NCBI RefSeq assembly: GCF_000685355.1
Contig: NZ_JHET01000013.1
Location: 62,001-126,000, forward strand
DNA: 64,000 nt
Direction: 5' to 3'
Source: Microbacterium sp. CH12i
GTDB lineage: Bacteria > Actinomycetota > Actinomycetes > Actinomycetales > Microbacteriaceae
The notes under the pieces were generated by a model, which made no database searches, was not told the origin of the DNA, and saw nothing but the letters and a program-made list of their open reading frames with translations. The position numbers and the translations under genes were made by a program. Positions 53,786 to 62,104 of this stretch are shown one piece after another (position 1 is the stretch's first letter; every line of letters begins with the position of its first letter).

Positions 53786-54987
53786 TCAGAGGGCGGCGGC
53801 GATCGCCATCGTCGACAGCTTCTGGAAGCGGGCGACGTTCTCGCTCTCTTCCATGACTCCGGCGGAGAGGAAGGTGAAGGTGAAGTCGCGCTCTGGATCG
53901 ACCCAGAACAGCGATGAGCCGGCACCGTAGTTGCCGTGCGTGCGCGGGGAGGTGAAGGGCCCGAAGAAGCTCGGCGCCGTGCCGGTGCCCGAGAGCGAGA
54001 ATCCGAGGCCGAAGTTGCCCTTCGGGCTCTCCCATCCGCGCGCCTTCGCCATCTCGGCGTAGAGATCGTTGGGCATCTCGCCGGTCTGCAGCGTGGTGGC
54101 CTGATCGAGGATCGCGGGCGCGACGAGGTGCTCGCCGTTGTGCTCTCCGCGGCGGCGCAGCCACTCGGCGAACGCGTGCACGTCGTCAGCGGTGGAGACC
54201 GAGCCCACCCACGGCATCTCGGCATCTGCGGTGATCACGTCGTTGAGCACTTCGATGTCGCTCGGCTGCAGGAAGCCACCCTCGGGGAGGTAGGCCTTCA
54301 GTGGCACAGCGCGATCGGCCAGTGCTGCAGGCAGCCCGAACGACGTGTCGGTCATGCCGAGCGGGCGGAAGATCAACTCCTGTGCGAGCGCACCGAACGA
54401 TTCCGCACCATAGGCGCGGCGAACCATCTCACCCATCAGGCGTGGTTGATGGCCGGTGCGTAGTTGAGGTTCTCCCCCGGCTCGAACAGCACGTCCACGC
54501 CACCGAGCGCCTGGATGACGTCGGCGAGCACGCCGAAGCCTTCGGGGCCGAGGCCGGGGTTCGGCGTGGGGGTGAGCCCTGAGCGGTGCGTGAGCAGGTG
54601 GATGAGGTTGATGCGGTCTTTGCGCAGCATCCGGAATGGATCGGTGCCGAGGAACTCGGGGATCAGGTCGACGACCCTGGTCGAGAGCGCGAGCTTGCCC
54701 TCGCCGATGGCGCGCAGCGCCATGAGGTTCGTGAACGCCTTCGTCAGCGAGAGCACGCGGAACACGTTGTCCGGGCGCATCTCACGTCCGGTTGCGCGCT
54801 CGGCCCAGCCGATCGTGGCGTCGAGCACCTTCTCGCCGCCGCGCGCGAGGATCACGTGCACGCCGTCGTAGGCGCCGCGTTCGATGCCGGAGGCGATCTC
54901 GGCGGTGAAGCGCTCGATCGCGCGCGGGTCGATGTCGTCGCGGGTGACGACGTCAGCGGTGCTGGTGTGCGAAACAGGAATGATCAT
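53786..54987 (-). pseudogene. Serine hydrolase (beta-lactamase/EstB family), frameshifted
   Basis: The first frame (54987 to 54436) has MIIPVSHTSTADVVTRDDID, the nucleophile motif VFRVLSLTKAFTNLM (SxxK = SLTK) and ENLNYAPAINHA, then stops. The second frame continues LMGEMVRRAYGAESFGALAQ, ELIFRPLGMTDTSFGLP, and GNFGLGFSLSGTGTAPSFFG to FTFLSAGVMEESENVARFQK. One C missing around 54436-54439 (GCCTGATGG for GCCCTGATGG) explains the break; repaired length 400. The family includes esterases and lactonases. It lies between the SDR (12-base gap) and the P450 gene (38 bases), so it belongs to the same operon. Confidence 0.87.
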
Positions 54988-54999
54988 CGGATGCTCCGC

Positions 55000-55809
55000 T
55001 CAGACCATCACGAGCCCGCCCGAGGGCGAGATCGTCTGACCGGTCAGGTACGAGGCCGAGGGGCCGGCGAGGAAGAGCACCATCTCGGCGATCTCCTCGG
55101 GCTGCGCGGCGCGGCGGATCGGCTGCATCCCGATCAGGAAGTCGGCGAACTCCTTGTCGCTCTGACGGAACAGCGGGGTGTCGATGGCGCCGGGGGCCAG
55201 CGCGTTGACGCGGATGCCGAAGGGAGCGAGTTCTGCGGCGGCCTCGCGGGTGAGACCGAGCACTGCGGCCTTGGATGCCGGGTAGTAGGCGGGCATCGTG
55301 ACGCCCATGAGGGCTGCGGCCGACGAGAAGTTGATGATGGAGCCTGCGCCGTTGCGCTTCATCAGCGGCACCGCTGCGCGCATCGCGTAGAAGGTGCCGT
55401 AGAGGTTGATGCGCATGACGCGGTCGAAGTCCTCGTCGGTGATGAACTCGAAGAACTCGGAGTCGTGCTTGCGACCGGCCTTCATCGCATCGAAGATCTT
55501 GCGGTTCTCGTCGTTGAGCGCATCGAGCGCTGCACGGTTGGGAGCGTTGACCCCTGCCGCGTTGACGAGGACGTCGAGGCGGCCCTGCTCGGACTCTACG
55601 CGTTCGAAGGCAGCCCGCACGGCGGCACTGTCAGAGATGTCGACGGCAAGGCCGGTGGCACGATCCAGATCGGCGAGAGCGTCGACGACGCTCGGCGAGA
55701 TGTCGAGTCCGTAGACGGTGGCGCCCGCGGCGTGCAGCGCGCGAACAGTGGCAAGCCCCATCCCGGAGCCAGCCCCGGTGACAAGTGCGACGGTGCCCTC
55801 GAATGTCAT
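55000..55809 (-). CDS. SDR-family oxidoreductase of the P450 cluster
   Basis: 269 residues from ATG 55809, with a perfect GGAGGAG six bases upstream. Classical SDR: VALVTGAGSGMGLATVRALH (TGxxxGxG), LDVLVNAAGVNAPNRAALD, IINFSSAAALMGVTMPAYYP with catalytic Ser and YxxxK (YYPASK), then IRVNALAPGAIDTPLF and the C-terminal TGQTISPSGGLV. It is the first gene of a unit running into the hydrolase and P450 genes, and lies behind a 44-bp palindrome that contains the TetR-type operator. Probably oxidises or reduces the alcohol/ketone made in the pathway. Confidence 0.93.
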   Translation of the reverse strand: MTFEGTVALVTGAGSGMGLATVRALHAAGATVYGLDISPSVVDALADLDRATGLAVDISDSAAVRAAFERVESEQGRLDVLVNAAGVNAPNRAALDALNDENRKIFDAMKAGRKHDSEFFEFITDEDFDRVMRINLYGTFYAMRAAVPLMKRNGAGSIINFSSAAALMGVTMPAYYPASKAAVLGLTREAAAELAPFGIRVNALAPGAIDTPLFRQSDKEFADFLIGMQPIRRAAQPEEIAEMVLFLAGPSASYLTGQTISPSGGLVMV

Positions 55810-55856
55810 GTGCTCCTCCTCGAGCGATAGTGACGGTCTGCCTGACCGTGAGATGA

Positions 55857-55900
55857 GTCTGCCACACTCACTAGACACCTGTCTAGTGAGTGTGGCAGAC
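55857..55900. promoter_or_regulatory. 44-bp perfect palindrome with embedded TAGACA-N2-TGTCTA operator
   Basis: Arms of 21 bases (55857-55877 and 55880-55900) are perfectly complementary around CC. The centre is TAGACACCTGTCTA (55872-55885), the same motif as the site before the MFS gene (57470-57483). It lies between the MFS stop (55912) and the SDR start (55809). It may both terminate MFS transcription and bind the TetR repressor. A smaller hairpin, ACGGTC-TGCCT-GACCGT, follows at about 55833-55849. Confidence 0.75.
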
Positions 55901-55911
55901 AGACGAGATTC

Positions 55912-57405
55912 TCAGTGCGTGACGACGGCGTCTGCGAGCTTGGTCGGACGGATCACGAGTCCGCAGACGATTGCGATGAGCGTCGCGCCAGCGGCGATGA
56001 GATAGCCGGTGTCGAACAGCCCTGCCGTGGGCAGCGCGCCGCCCTCGATCGGCACCGAGTTCGCCGCCTGCAGGGCTGCGAAGATCGCCCCACCCAGCGA
56101 GGATGCCGCGAGCGCCATCGACACGTACAGCGAAGCTGTGCCCGCGGCAGTCTCCTTCGGCGCCTCGGCCGTAATGACAGACAGCGCCGTCGTCAGCAGC
56201 GCGGTGTAGCCGTATCCGAAGACCAGGATCGCGACGACGATCACCGCGAGCGAAGTGTGCTCGAAGCGCAGTGCCGTGAACGCAGCCATGAGCAGCAGTC
56301 CGCCGATCACGAGGGTGACGCCTGCGGAGGTGCGGCGAACGATGATCGGCACAGTCTTGGCCGCGACGAGCCCTGCGAGGGTCATCGGCAAGAAGACGAA
56401 GGCCGCCTGCAGCGGGCTGAGCCCGAAACCGATGCTGACCGGATCGCCGGGCACCTGAAGGAGCGTGAGGGTGAGGTTGTAGAGCAGCATCCCGCATACG
56501 CCGAGCGTCAGGAAGACGAGGTAGGCGGGGGTCAGGTTGCGTCCGAGCAGCGAGCGCACGTCGAGCAGCGGGTTCTTCGCCTTCGACTCGACGAAGAACG
56601 AGGCGGCCAGCACCGCAGCGCCGCCGAGCACGGTGAGGAGTGTCGCGGGCGAGGCCAGACCCCACGTCGTGGACTGGGCGATGCCGATGCAGAGCAGGGT
56701 GAGCCCGACGCCCAGCAGCAGCACGCCGCCGACCTCGACGCGCTGGCGGGTGCCGGCGTTGCGCACACGAGCATCCGAGTCCTTGCCCCAGATGAGGAAG
56801 GCGACCAGACTCAGGGCGGTCAGCAGGCCGCCGATCCAGAAGGCGCCGCGCCAGGTGCCGCCGAACTCGACGATCATGCCGCCGAAGGCGAAGGCGACGA
56901 AGATGCCGATGGCCTGACCACCGGCGATGATCGCGACCGCGCGGGTGCGGTCGCCCACTGAGAGTCGGGCGTTGAGGATGCCGATGCACAGCGCCTGCCC
57001 TGCCATTGTTCCGGTGAGGGCGCGGCCAATGACGAGCACGATAAAGTTCGGCGCGAGGGCCGAGATAACGAAGCCCAGGGCAATGCCGAGGACGGAGATC
57101 ACCATCAGCCGGCGGTGACCGTAGAGGTCACCCGCCTTCGACAGCAGTGCGATGGTCGCCGCACCGAAGATGGTCGTGCTCATCAGCGCCCAGGTGGCCT
57201 GGCCGGGGCTCAGAGCGAGGTCGTTGCTCATCGAGCCGTAGAGCGGGATGGCCATCATGGCTCCGACCTCGTTGAGCAGCTGCAGCAACGAGAACGTGAG
57301 GGCCATTGCCAGTCCGGCACGGCGCCAGGGGAGGAATGCGGTGGGTGCGGTGTCGCGGGTCTTTCCGCCGGCCACTGCCGGTGGAGCGATGTCGGAGGAC
57401 GTCAT
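55912..57405 (-). CDS. MFS transporter (14-helix DHA2-like) of the P450 cluster
   Basis: 497 residues from ATG 57405. About 14 hydrophobic helices. Motif A-like KAGDLYGHRRLMVISVLGIA follows helix 2, and motif C-like sequence appears as GGQAIGIFVAFAFGGMIVEF. Other blocks: LGVCGMLLYNLTLTLLQVPG and FGYGYTALLTTALSVITAEA. The DHA2 group exports drugs and organic compounds; a few import. It is preceded by TAGACACGTGTCTA, so it is likely repressed by the TetR encoded next to it. It may export a toxic product or bring in the substrate. Confidence 0.92.
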   Translation of the reverse strand: MTSSDIAPPAVAGGKTRDTAPTAFLPWRRAGLAMALTFSLLQLLNEVGAMMAIPLYGSMSNDLALSPGQATWALMSTTIFGAATIALLSKAGDLYGHRRLMVISVLGIALGFVISALAPNFIVLVIGRALTGTMAGQALCIGILNARLSVGDRTRAVAIIAGGQAIGIFVAFAFGGMIVEFGGTWRGAFWIGGLLTALSLVAFLIWGKDSDARVRNAGTRQRVEVGGVLLLGVGLTLLCIGIAQSTTWGLASPATLLTVLGGAAVLAASFFVESKAKNPLLDVRSLLGRNLTPAYLVFLTLGVCGMLLYNLTLTLLQVPGDPVSIGFGLSPLQAAFVFLPMTLAGLVAAKTVPIIVRRTSAGVTLVIGGLLLMAAFTALRFEHTSLAVIVVAILVFGYGYTALLTTALSVITAEAPKETAAGTASLYVSMALAASSLGGAIFAALQAANSVPIEGGALPTAGLFDTGYLIAAGATLIAIVCGLVIRPTKLADAVVTH

Positions 57406-57469
57406 CGTCTCAACTCTCTGTCGGGCACGGCGTCGGCGCCGTGCATCTCCGAGAGAGTAGCTCACTTGA

Positions 57470-57483
57470 TAGACACGTGTCTA
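57470..57483. promoter_or_regulatory. TAGACACGTGTCTA palindrome, probable TetR operator
   Basis: A perfect 14-base palindrome 65 bases before the MFS start and directly after the TetR gene's stop. The same half-sites (TAGACA/TGTCTA) occur in the SDR promoter palindrome at 55872-55885. On the minus strand TAGACA could act as a -35 with TACTCT 18 bases on, so binding would block RNA polymerase. Confidence 0.72.
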
Positions 57484-57490
57484 CCCAAAG

Positions 57491-58096
57491 CTATACGCGC
57501 ACCGTCAATCCGAAGGCGAGCGTGGAGGCGATCTCAGCGATGATCGCGTCGAGGAAGTCCGGCCGGTCCCCGATAATGCCGAAGTAGAAGGCGCGGTCGA
57601 TCGTCATCGCGACGGCGATCAGTCGAGCCTGAGCGCGTTCTTCGTCGAGACCCGATTCGATGAGGCGGCTGACCAGCTCGGGCAGTTCGGCGACGATGCG
57701 TCCGTACTCCTCGAACCATTCGTCAGCGACCGAGGGCTCGGCGGCCATGGCCTGCACGATCGCGCTGAACTCCATCTGGTGGCGGCGCCAGGTCGCCGCG
57801 TGCTCGCGGAGCCAGGCTTCCAGTGCGTCCTGCTCGGCGGGGATCTCCGCGAGTTTGCGGAAGTCGGCGAGGATCTCGGGCTCGACCGCGCGCATCTGCT
57901 CGATGATGATCTCAGCCTTCGAGCGGAAATAGAGATAGAAGGTCGCCCGCGAGACGTTCGCGGCTTTCGCGATCGCGTCCGCCGTCGTCGCGGAGTAGCC
58001 CTGCGCGACGAACAGGCCGCGGGCCGCAAAGATCAGGGCGTCACGCGTGCGCCTCTTCTGCTCTGCGCGCGAGACGCGCTCAGGTGCACCGCTCAA
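57491..58096 (-). CDS. TetR-family repressor of the P450 cluster
   Basis: 201 residues from a TTG at 58096; GGAG lies seven bases upstream, which fixes the start. The HTH is ALIFAARGLFVAQGYSATTA, DAIAKAANVSRATFYLYFRS. The C-terminal domain contains EFSAIVQAMAAEPSVADEWF. Its stop lies seven bases before the operator of the MFS gene. No copy of the operator is seen upstream of its own start, so it may be expressed constitutively at a low level. The inducer is presumably the pathway substrate. Confidence 0.9.
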   Translation of the reverse strand: MSGAPERVSRAEQKRRTRDALIFAARGLFVAQGYSATTADAIAKAANVSRATFYLYFRSKAEIIIEQMRAVEPEILADFRKLAEIPAEQDALEAWLREHAATWRRHQMEFSAIVQAMAAEPSVADEWFEEYGRIVAELPELVSRLIESGLDEERAQARLIAVAMTIDRAFYFGIIGDRPDFLDAIIAEIASTLAFGLTVRV

Positions 58097-58281
58097 TTTC
58101 AGGCTCCGCTCTGCCCGGCGAATCGCCGCCGGGCAGACCCATCATCGCAAATGCGGGGCGCGCGGCCGCGCAGCGAGCAGGTCGAACAGCGAATCACGAT
58201 GCAAGAAAGCTCCCCTCGCCTGCGAGAGCGACGGCTACGGCGGCCGCTTCGAGACGTGGCCAAGGGCGCTACGCGTAAACC

Positions 58282-58941
58282 TCAGCAGTACTCGCACACC
58301 CCGTTCGCGGGCAGAACCATCCCACATCCCGGCGTCGAGCAGATGCGCTTCTCGGCTTCTTCGCGGCGCCGCTGACGCGAGTTGCGGCCGCCGTCGCGGA
58401 GCTTGTTCTCGGGGAACGCGATGCCCTCCTGCGTACCGTCGTCATTGCGGAACCATACGAAGCCCTTGTTGATCCACGCAGTCGGGCGAACGCCTCCACG
58501 CGGGATCATCGCGATGTACGTGCGACTCGGCGGAAGGTAAAAGGATTCGAAGTCACGATTGGCGACGAAGTCCCGCGCAGCCGTGATGTTCGCGACCGAC
58601 AACCGGAACGCGTCCATCGCCGGCTCGAACGAATCGAACGTGATCCGACCGTTCTCAGACTCCATGCCTTCGATCGTGTAACCGAGGTCGCTGAGCCACT
58701 TCCCCGCACCGTGTTTGCCACCCGAGAAGTCCTCGCTCGACAAACCGACGCCGTGCTGCCGCTCATACGCAGCGGCGAAAATCGCCTTCGAGTCGTAGCT
58801 GCCGGTCTCGGTGACGAGGAAGTACTCCTTCGCCTCACCGAACCCGTACTTCTCAAGGAACGCGAAACGGCCGACGCGGTCGAACTCTTCGAGCGCGGCT
58901 TCGACCGCGTTGCAGTCTGTGAGGGTAGCGAGGGATGCCAT
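58282..58941 (-). CDS. ScoMcrA-like N-terminal head domain protein with C-terminal zinc knuckle
   Basis: 219 residues. The first ~85 match the head domain of ScoMcrA-like type IV restriction enzymes: LEEFDRVGRFAFLEKYGFGE, EYFLVTETGSYDSKAIFAAA, LSSEDFSGGKHGAGKWLSDL. The middle (TFDSFEPAMDAFRLSV, IPRGGVRPTAWINKGFVWFR) is unassigned. The C-terminus has CSTPGC and CEYC (four Cys, zinc knuckle). No HNH nuclease motif is seen, so this is not a complete ScoMcrA. It could recognise modified DNA and need a partner. The region around it is accessory DNA. Confidence 0.72.
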   Translation of the reverse strand: MASLATLTDCNAVEAALEEFDRVGRFAFLEKYGFGEAKEYFLVTETGSYDSKAIFAAAYERQHGVGLSSEDFSGGKHGAGKWLSDLGYTIEGMESENGRITFDSFEPAMDAFRLSVANITAARDFVANRDFESFYLPPSRTYIAMIPRGGVRPTAWINKGFVWFRNDDGTQEGIAFPENKLRDGGRNSRQRRREEAEKRICSTPGCGMVLPANGVCEYC

Positions 58942-59175
58942 GATCGGATGCTATCGAGAACCGGGACATTCCAGTGTTTTCAAGGGAACGCGACCAATGT
59001 CCGAACCCTTCCCTAGTGTGACCTCCAGCCGGTCCGCACGGACCACAGAGTTCTACCCGAACTCACGACTCGCGCCCTGTTCAGGACGGTATTCGTCGTG
59101 CGTGCGAATCGGCGTCCTACGGCATTCGTCGTGGGGCAGGCCGGTGCTTCACGCACACTCCACAAGGAGAATCAC

Positions 59176-60024
59176 ATGTCCGTTCCCTATCCCGCAGCCC
59201 CTGCTCCGCAGCAGTTGCCGCCTCCGATGCCTCCCGCTGATGCAGCGGCATCCGCACCCAAAAAGACGAACGTCGTCGCGCTGGTCGCGATGATCGTCGC
59301 CATCGTGGGGTTCATTTTCGCGTGCATCCCCGGCGCGCTGATCGTCGGCTGGATCCTGTTGCCGATCGCGTTCGTGCTCAGCATCGTCTCGTTGTTCGTC
59401 AAGGGCGACCGCAAGTGGATGGGCGTCGTCGGTCTGATCCTGTCGGTCGTCGGCACGATCGCCGGCTTCGTCGTCTTCTTCGCGGTGATGGCCGGTGTGG
59501 CGAGCGAGGCCATCGCCGACGAGTTCGGCGACACGGACACCACCGTCACGCAGCCCGCGGATGAAGAAGCTGCGGTGGAAGATGAGGAAGAGCCGGCGGA
59601 TGCTGCCGAGCAGGGCACGCGGGAGAACCCGTATCCGCTCGCCTCGCAGATCAGTTCCGGCGACTGGACCGTCGTCGTGAACAGTCACACTGCCGATGGA
59701 GCCGCTGCAGTGGCCGACGGCAACATGTTCAACGACCCGGCACCTGCGGGATCGCACTACGAGATCGTGAACTACACGGTCACATACACGGGTGATGAAT
59801 CAGGCCTTGCGCTCGAGGTCGGCATCGCCTTCGTCACCAGCGCGGGCAACGTCGTAAACAGCTACGACAATCTGGTCATGCTGTCGGACAGCATCGGGAT
59901 GGATGAGCTCTACAACGGCGCATCTGCCACCGGTTCCGAGGCCTTCCTCGTTCCTGATGGCGAGACTGTGCTGATTCGGGTTCGCCCGGGGATGCTGGCT
60001 GACGAGGTGTTCGTTCAGCCGTAA
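59176..60024 (+). CDS. DUF4190/DUF4352-like membrane-anchored extracellular protein
   Basis: 282 residues from ATG 59176 behind AAGGAG. A Pro/Ala-rich N-terminus precedes two or three hydrophobic helices (VVALVAMIVAIVGFIFACIP, GALIVGWILLPIAFVLSIVS, MGVVGLILSVVGTIAGFVVF). An acidic linker follows (ADEEAAVEDEEEPADAAEQG), then an extracellular domain of ~130 residues like DUF4352 (ENPYPLASQISSGDWTVVVN, HYEIVNYTVTYTGDESGLAL). DUF4352 is an immunoglobulin-like domain of surface lipoproteins. Function unknown. Confidence 0.85.
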   Translation: MSVPYPAAPAPQQLPPPMPPADAAASAPKKTNVVALVAMIVAIVGFIFACIPGALIVGWILLPIAFVLSIVSLFVKGDRKWMGVVGLILSVVGTIAGFVVFFAVMAGVASEAIADEFGDTDTTVTQPADEEAAVEDEEEPADAAEQGTRENPYPLASQISSGDWTVVVNSHTADGAAAVADGNMFNDPAPAGSHYEIVNYTVTYTGDESGLALEVGIAFVTSAGNVVNSYDNLVMLSDSIGMDELYNGASATGSEAFLVPDGETVLIRVRPGMLADEVFVQP

Positions 60025-60030
60025 GGAGAT

Positions 60031-60061
60031 GAGTGGCAGGCGTGTGACACGTCTGCCACTC
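60031..60061. terminator. Stem-loop between two membrane-protein genes
   Basis: GAGTGGCAG (60031-60039) and CTGCCACTC (60053-60061) are perfect arms; an inner CGTG/CACG pair extends the stem. It begins six bases after the stop at 60024. There is no T-run, so it could attenuate rather than end transcription into the next gene. Confidence 0.5.
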
Positions 60062-60103
60062 GACTCGCGATACGGCGTGACGTTCAACACAAGGAGCGCA
60101 ATC

Positions 60104-60751
60104 TTGTCAGACAACGCACCCAAGGCACCGGTGGGCTGGTATCCCGATCTGACGGGAAAGCAACGCTACTGGGACGGCGAAGATTGGTTGGACATCGAGG
60201 CCCCTGAAACGGCGTCTCGACTCGCTGGCGACGGAACCCGGGACAAGCCACGTTCGCGGTCATCAAGACGTCGGCTCAGGACGTGGTCCGCGATCGTCGT
60301 CGGCGTCCTGGTTCTCGCGGGAGGCGGTGTCGCCTTCGCGATCAAGCTTCAGAACGATCAGGTCGCGGCGGAGAAGGTGGCCGTCGCTCAGGAAACAGAA
60401 GAGGCAGAAGCCGCCGAGCAGGCTCGGGCCGAGGCGGAAGAGGAGCGACAGGCCGCAGCCGATCAGCGCGAGCGCGATGGCCGTGAGGTCGCCTTTGACG
60501 GCGTCGAGGTTTCGATCAAGACGATGGCAAAGGGCCATGTCGAAGAGGGCATCATCGACGGACCGATTATCGAGGTCTCCTGCGATCCGCTTGGCGGCGG
60601 CTCGACGGACGATCTGGCCCAGAAGACGACCGTCTTCCAGTGCTTCGTCGCAAACGTGGACAACGGCGACGGCACTATGTCCGGTTACTACTACAACGCC
60701 ACGATGAACTGGGATTCCGGCCAGTACACGTACGGATTCGGGCAGCCTTAA
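60104..60751 (+). CDS. DUF2510-domain membrane protein
   Basis: 215 residues from a TTG at 60104. AAGGAG lies seven bases upstream and no ATG/GTG fits, which decides the start. The DUF2510 motif is at the N-terminus (VGWYPDLTGKQRYWDGEDWL). A single transmembrane helix (WSAIVVGVLVLAGGGVAFAI) follows, then a long Ala/Glu coiled-coil (ETEEAEAAEQARAEAEEERQ) and an extracellular domain with a probable disulfide (SCDPLGGG...FQCFVAN). DUF2510 tags membrane proteins in actinobacteria; role unknown. A strong terminator follows at 60900. Confidence 0.83.
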   Translation: MSDNAPKAPVGWYPDLTGKQRYWDGEDWLDIEAPETASRLAGDGTRDKPRSRSSRRRLRTWSAIVVGVLVLAGGGVAFAIKLQNDQVAAEKVAVAQETEEAEAAEQARAEAEEERQAAADQRERDGREVAFDGVEVSIKTMAKGHVEEGIIDGPIIEVSCDPLGGGSTDDLAQKTTVFQCFVANVDNGDGTMSGYYYNATMNWDSGQYTYGFGQP

Positions 60752-60899
60752 GGCGAGCCGTCAGCGCCTGACGCACCTCGGTGGACCAGGCGATGACGAC
60801 CAGCGCACCGCGAGAGTGACGCGCCGGAACACAAGGACCGGCGGACGACCCTGGGGAGTTCGTTCGCCCCGAATGAGAGACTGGGGACCTCATTCGAAC

Positions 60900-60931
60900 G
60901 GGCGGGGCACAGGAGTGCCCCGCCCTTTTTT
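60900..60931 (+). terminator. Rho-independent terminator
   Basis: GGGCGGGGCAC (60900-60910), loop AGGA, GTGCCCCGCCC (60915-60925), then six T. The 11-bp GC stem and T-run are a textbook intrinsic terminator for the plus strand, closing the DUF2510 gene. A second pairing (CGAATGAG with CTCATTCG) lies just upstream. Confidence 0.9.
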
Positions 60932-60954
60932 CTGTCAGTAAGCACGAAACCATC

Positions 60955-61307
60955 CCGCATCGACGTCGGCACGGAGTATGTGTCAAACTGTCGATCTCCG
61001 CCACAGTCTCGGGGTCCCCACTGCCAAGAGAATCGCGCAGTGCTATCAGCAGCAAGAAGAGCGAAGTCAGTCGCTGTTGTCCGTCGACGAGGGTGATTTC
61101 GGCCTCGCCAGTTCCGAGGATCGATCCGATGAAGTGCGACTCGTGCTCGTCAGCATTCGCGACAACACGGATGTCATTCAGCAGCGTGCGGCAGGCATCC
61201 GCGCCCCAGCGGTAGGCGCGTTGGAACACAGGGACACTGATCTCGGGCGCGCTTCTGAGCCAATCGAGGGTGCGCCAGCCTTGGGCGGAGACGTTCGGAT
61301 TAGGCAA
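60955..61307 (-). pseudogene. N-terminal fragment of a GmrSD-type (DUF262) protein
   Basis: From a TTG at 61307 with GAGGAG upstream the peptide reads LPNPNVSAQGWRTLDWLRSA, then EISVPVFQRAYRWG and HFIGSILGTGEAEITLVDGQ with QRLTSL following. These are the DUF262 motifs (I-x-V-P-x-FQR-x-Y-x-W, HF-x-G and DGQQRLT) of GmrSD type IV restriction and related proteins. Homology ends after about 115 residues, where the sequence runs into the antisense of the terminator region. Full proteins are 550 residues or more. So only the start of a defence gene remains. Confidence 0.75.
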
Positions 61308-62104
61308 GGTGTGCTCCTCTGATCGCGCGGGATCGCACATTCATAATGGCCTATCCACCGCGGAAGCGCCCGCGGTGCACGGCCTCCGCTTAATCGACGG
61401 CATCGTCGCCATGCAAGAACGAGACAACAGTCTCGTCAGTTTTCGCATTCAATCGTTCCGTCGTAGCGCGATGAGTTCGTTCACGATACTCGAGCGTGTC
61501 AGCGAGCTTCACCCGCCGATGCTGGTCGGCTGGTGAAGGAGGTCTCACGCTTCTCCAGAAGCCAAATGAAGGCCAGACAGTTGATGCCGAGCATCTCAGC
61601 CGACGCCTGAGTGCTGAGTGCTGAGTGCTGAGTGCTGTGCGCTGTGGCATATGGCAGGGGGTCGCGGCTCACCTCGTCAGCAAGGTCTCGGCGCTCACAT
61701 ATGGCAGTGTCCATCCGGCGTTCGAGCCCATCGGCGAGGTCGAAGACCTCACTAATCGCGTGACGGCGATCATCGAAGAGCGTAAGCGAGCTGCAGAATT
61801 GCAGAAGTCTGCTTCCCAGCACGCACGAGAACTTGCCCGCAATCTGGCCGCGGCTGACGTTCTGGTGCGCGACATCGACGCTATCCTCCGCGTCTCACAT
61901 CAGCGAGCGCACCAGCCTGTGTCGGCGCGGATGGCCGTTCGCAACACTCGGCAACCGCCTGGAGGACGGGCTCAAGTACGCAGCCTCGTCCGCGAGAGTC
62001 TCGACCTTGTCCTCATCGAGCAGAATGTCGGACGCTCCAGCGACGCTGTCGGAAGAAAGAAACGGCACCTACTACTTCTACTAGTTCAGGGGTACTCTGG
62101 AGGT
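61308..62104. other. Degenerate accessory stretch with no intact gene
   Basis: About 800 bases without a convincing full gene. Contents: a hairpin CACCGCGG-AAGCGC-CCGCGGTG (61356-61377); minus-strand coding-like ends (KLADTLEYRERTHRATTERL to HGDDAVD, stopping at 61390; GINCLAFIWLLEKRETSFTS, stopping at 61499); the heptamer repeat at 61607-61634; and a plus-strand open stretch (VEDLTNRVTAIIEERKRAAE, QHARELARNLAAADVLVRDI) that runs into the antitoxin frame without its own start. A short plus-strand end, SEERNGTYYFY, stops at 62084. I could not assign these pieces. They look like fragments of two or three genes. Confidence 0.5.
61607..61634. repeat. Heptanucleotide tandem repeat (CTGAGTG)4
   Basis: Four perfect copies of CTGAGTG, followed by degenerate copies (CTGTGCG, CTGTGG). 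The unit length is not a multiple of three, so copy changes would shift any reading frame across it. It sits in the degenerate stretch. Confidence 0.8.

Noticed and set aside
55915-56961. 348-residue Arg/Gln/Glu-rich frame opposite the MFS gene
   Set aside because: Antisense shadow of codon-biased membrane protein sequence; no start context or homology.
61607-61634. Possible CRISPR-like array
   Set aside because: Seven-base units without spacers are a simple tandem repeat, not a CRISPR array. The 19-base repeats at 11573-11607 also lack spacers.
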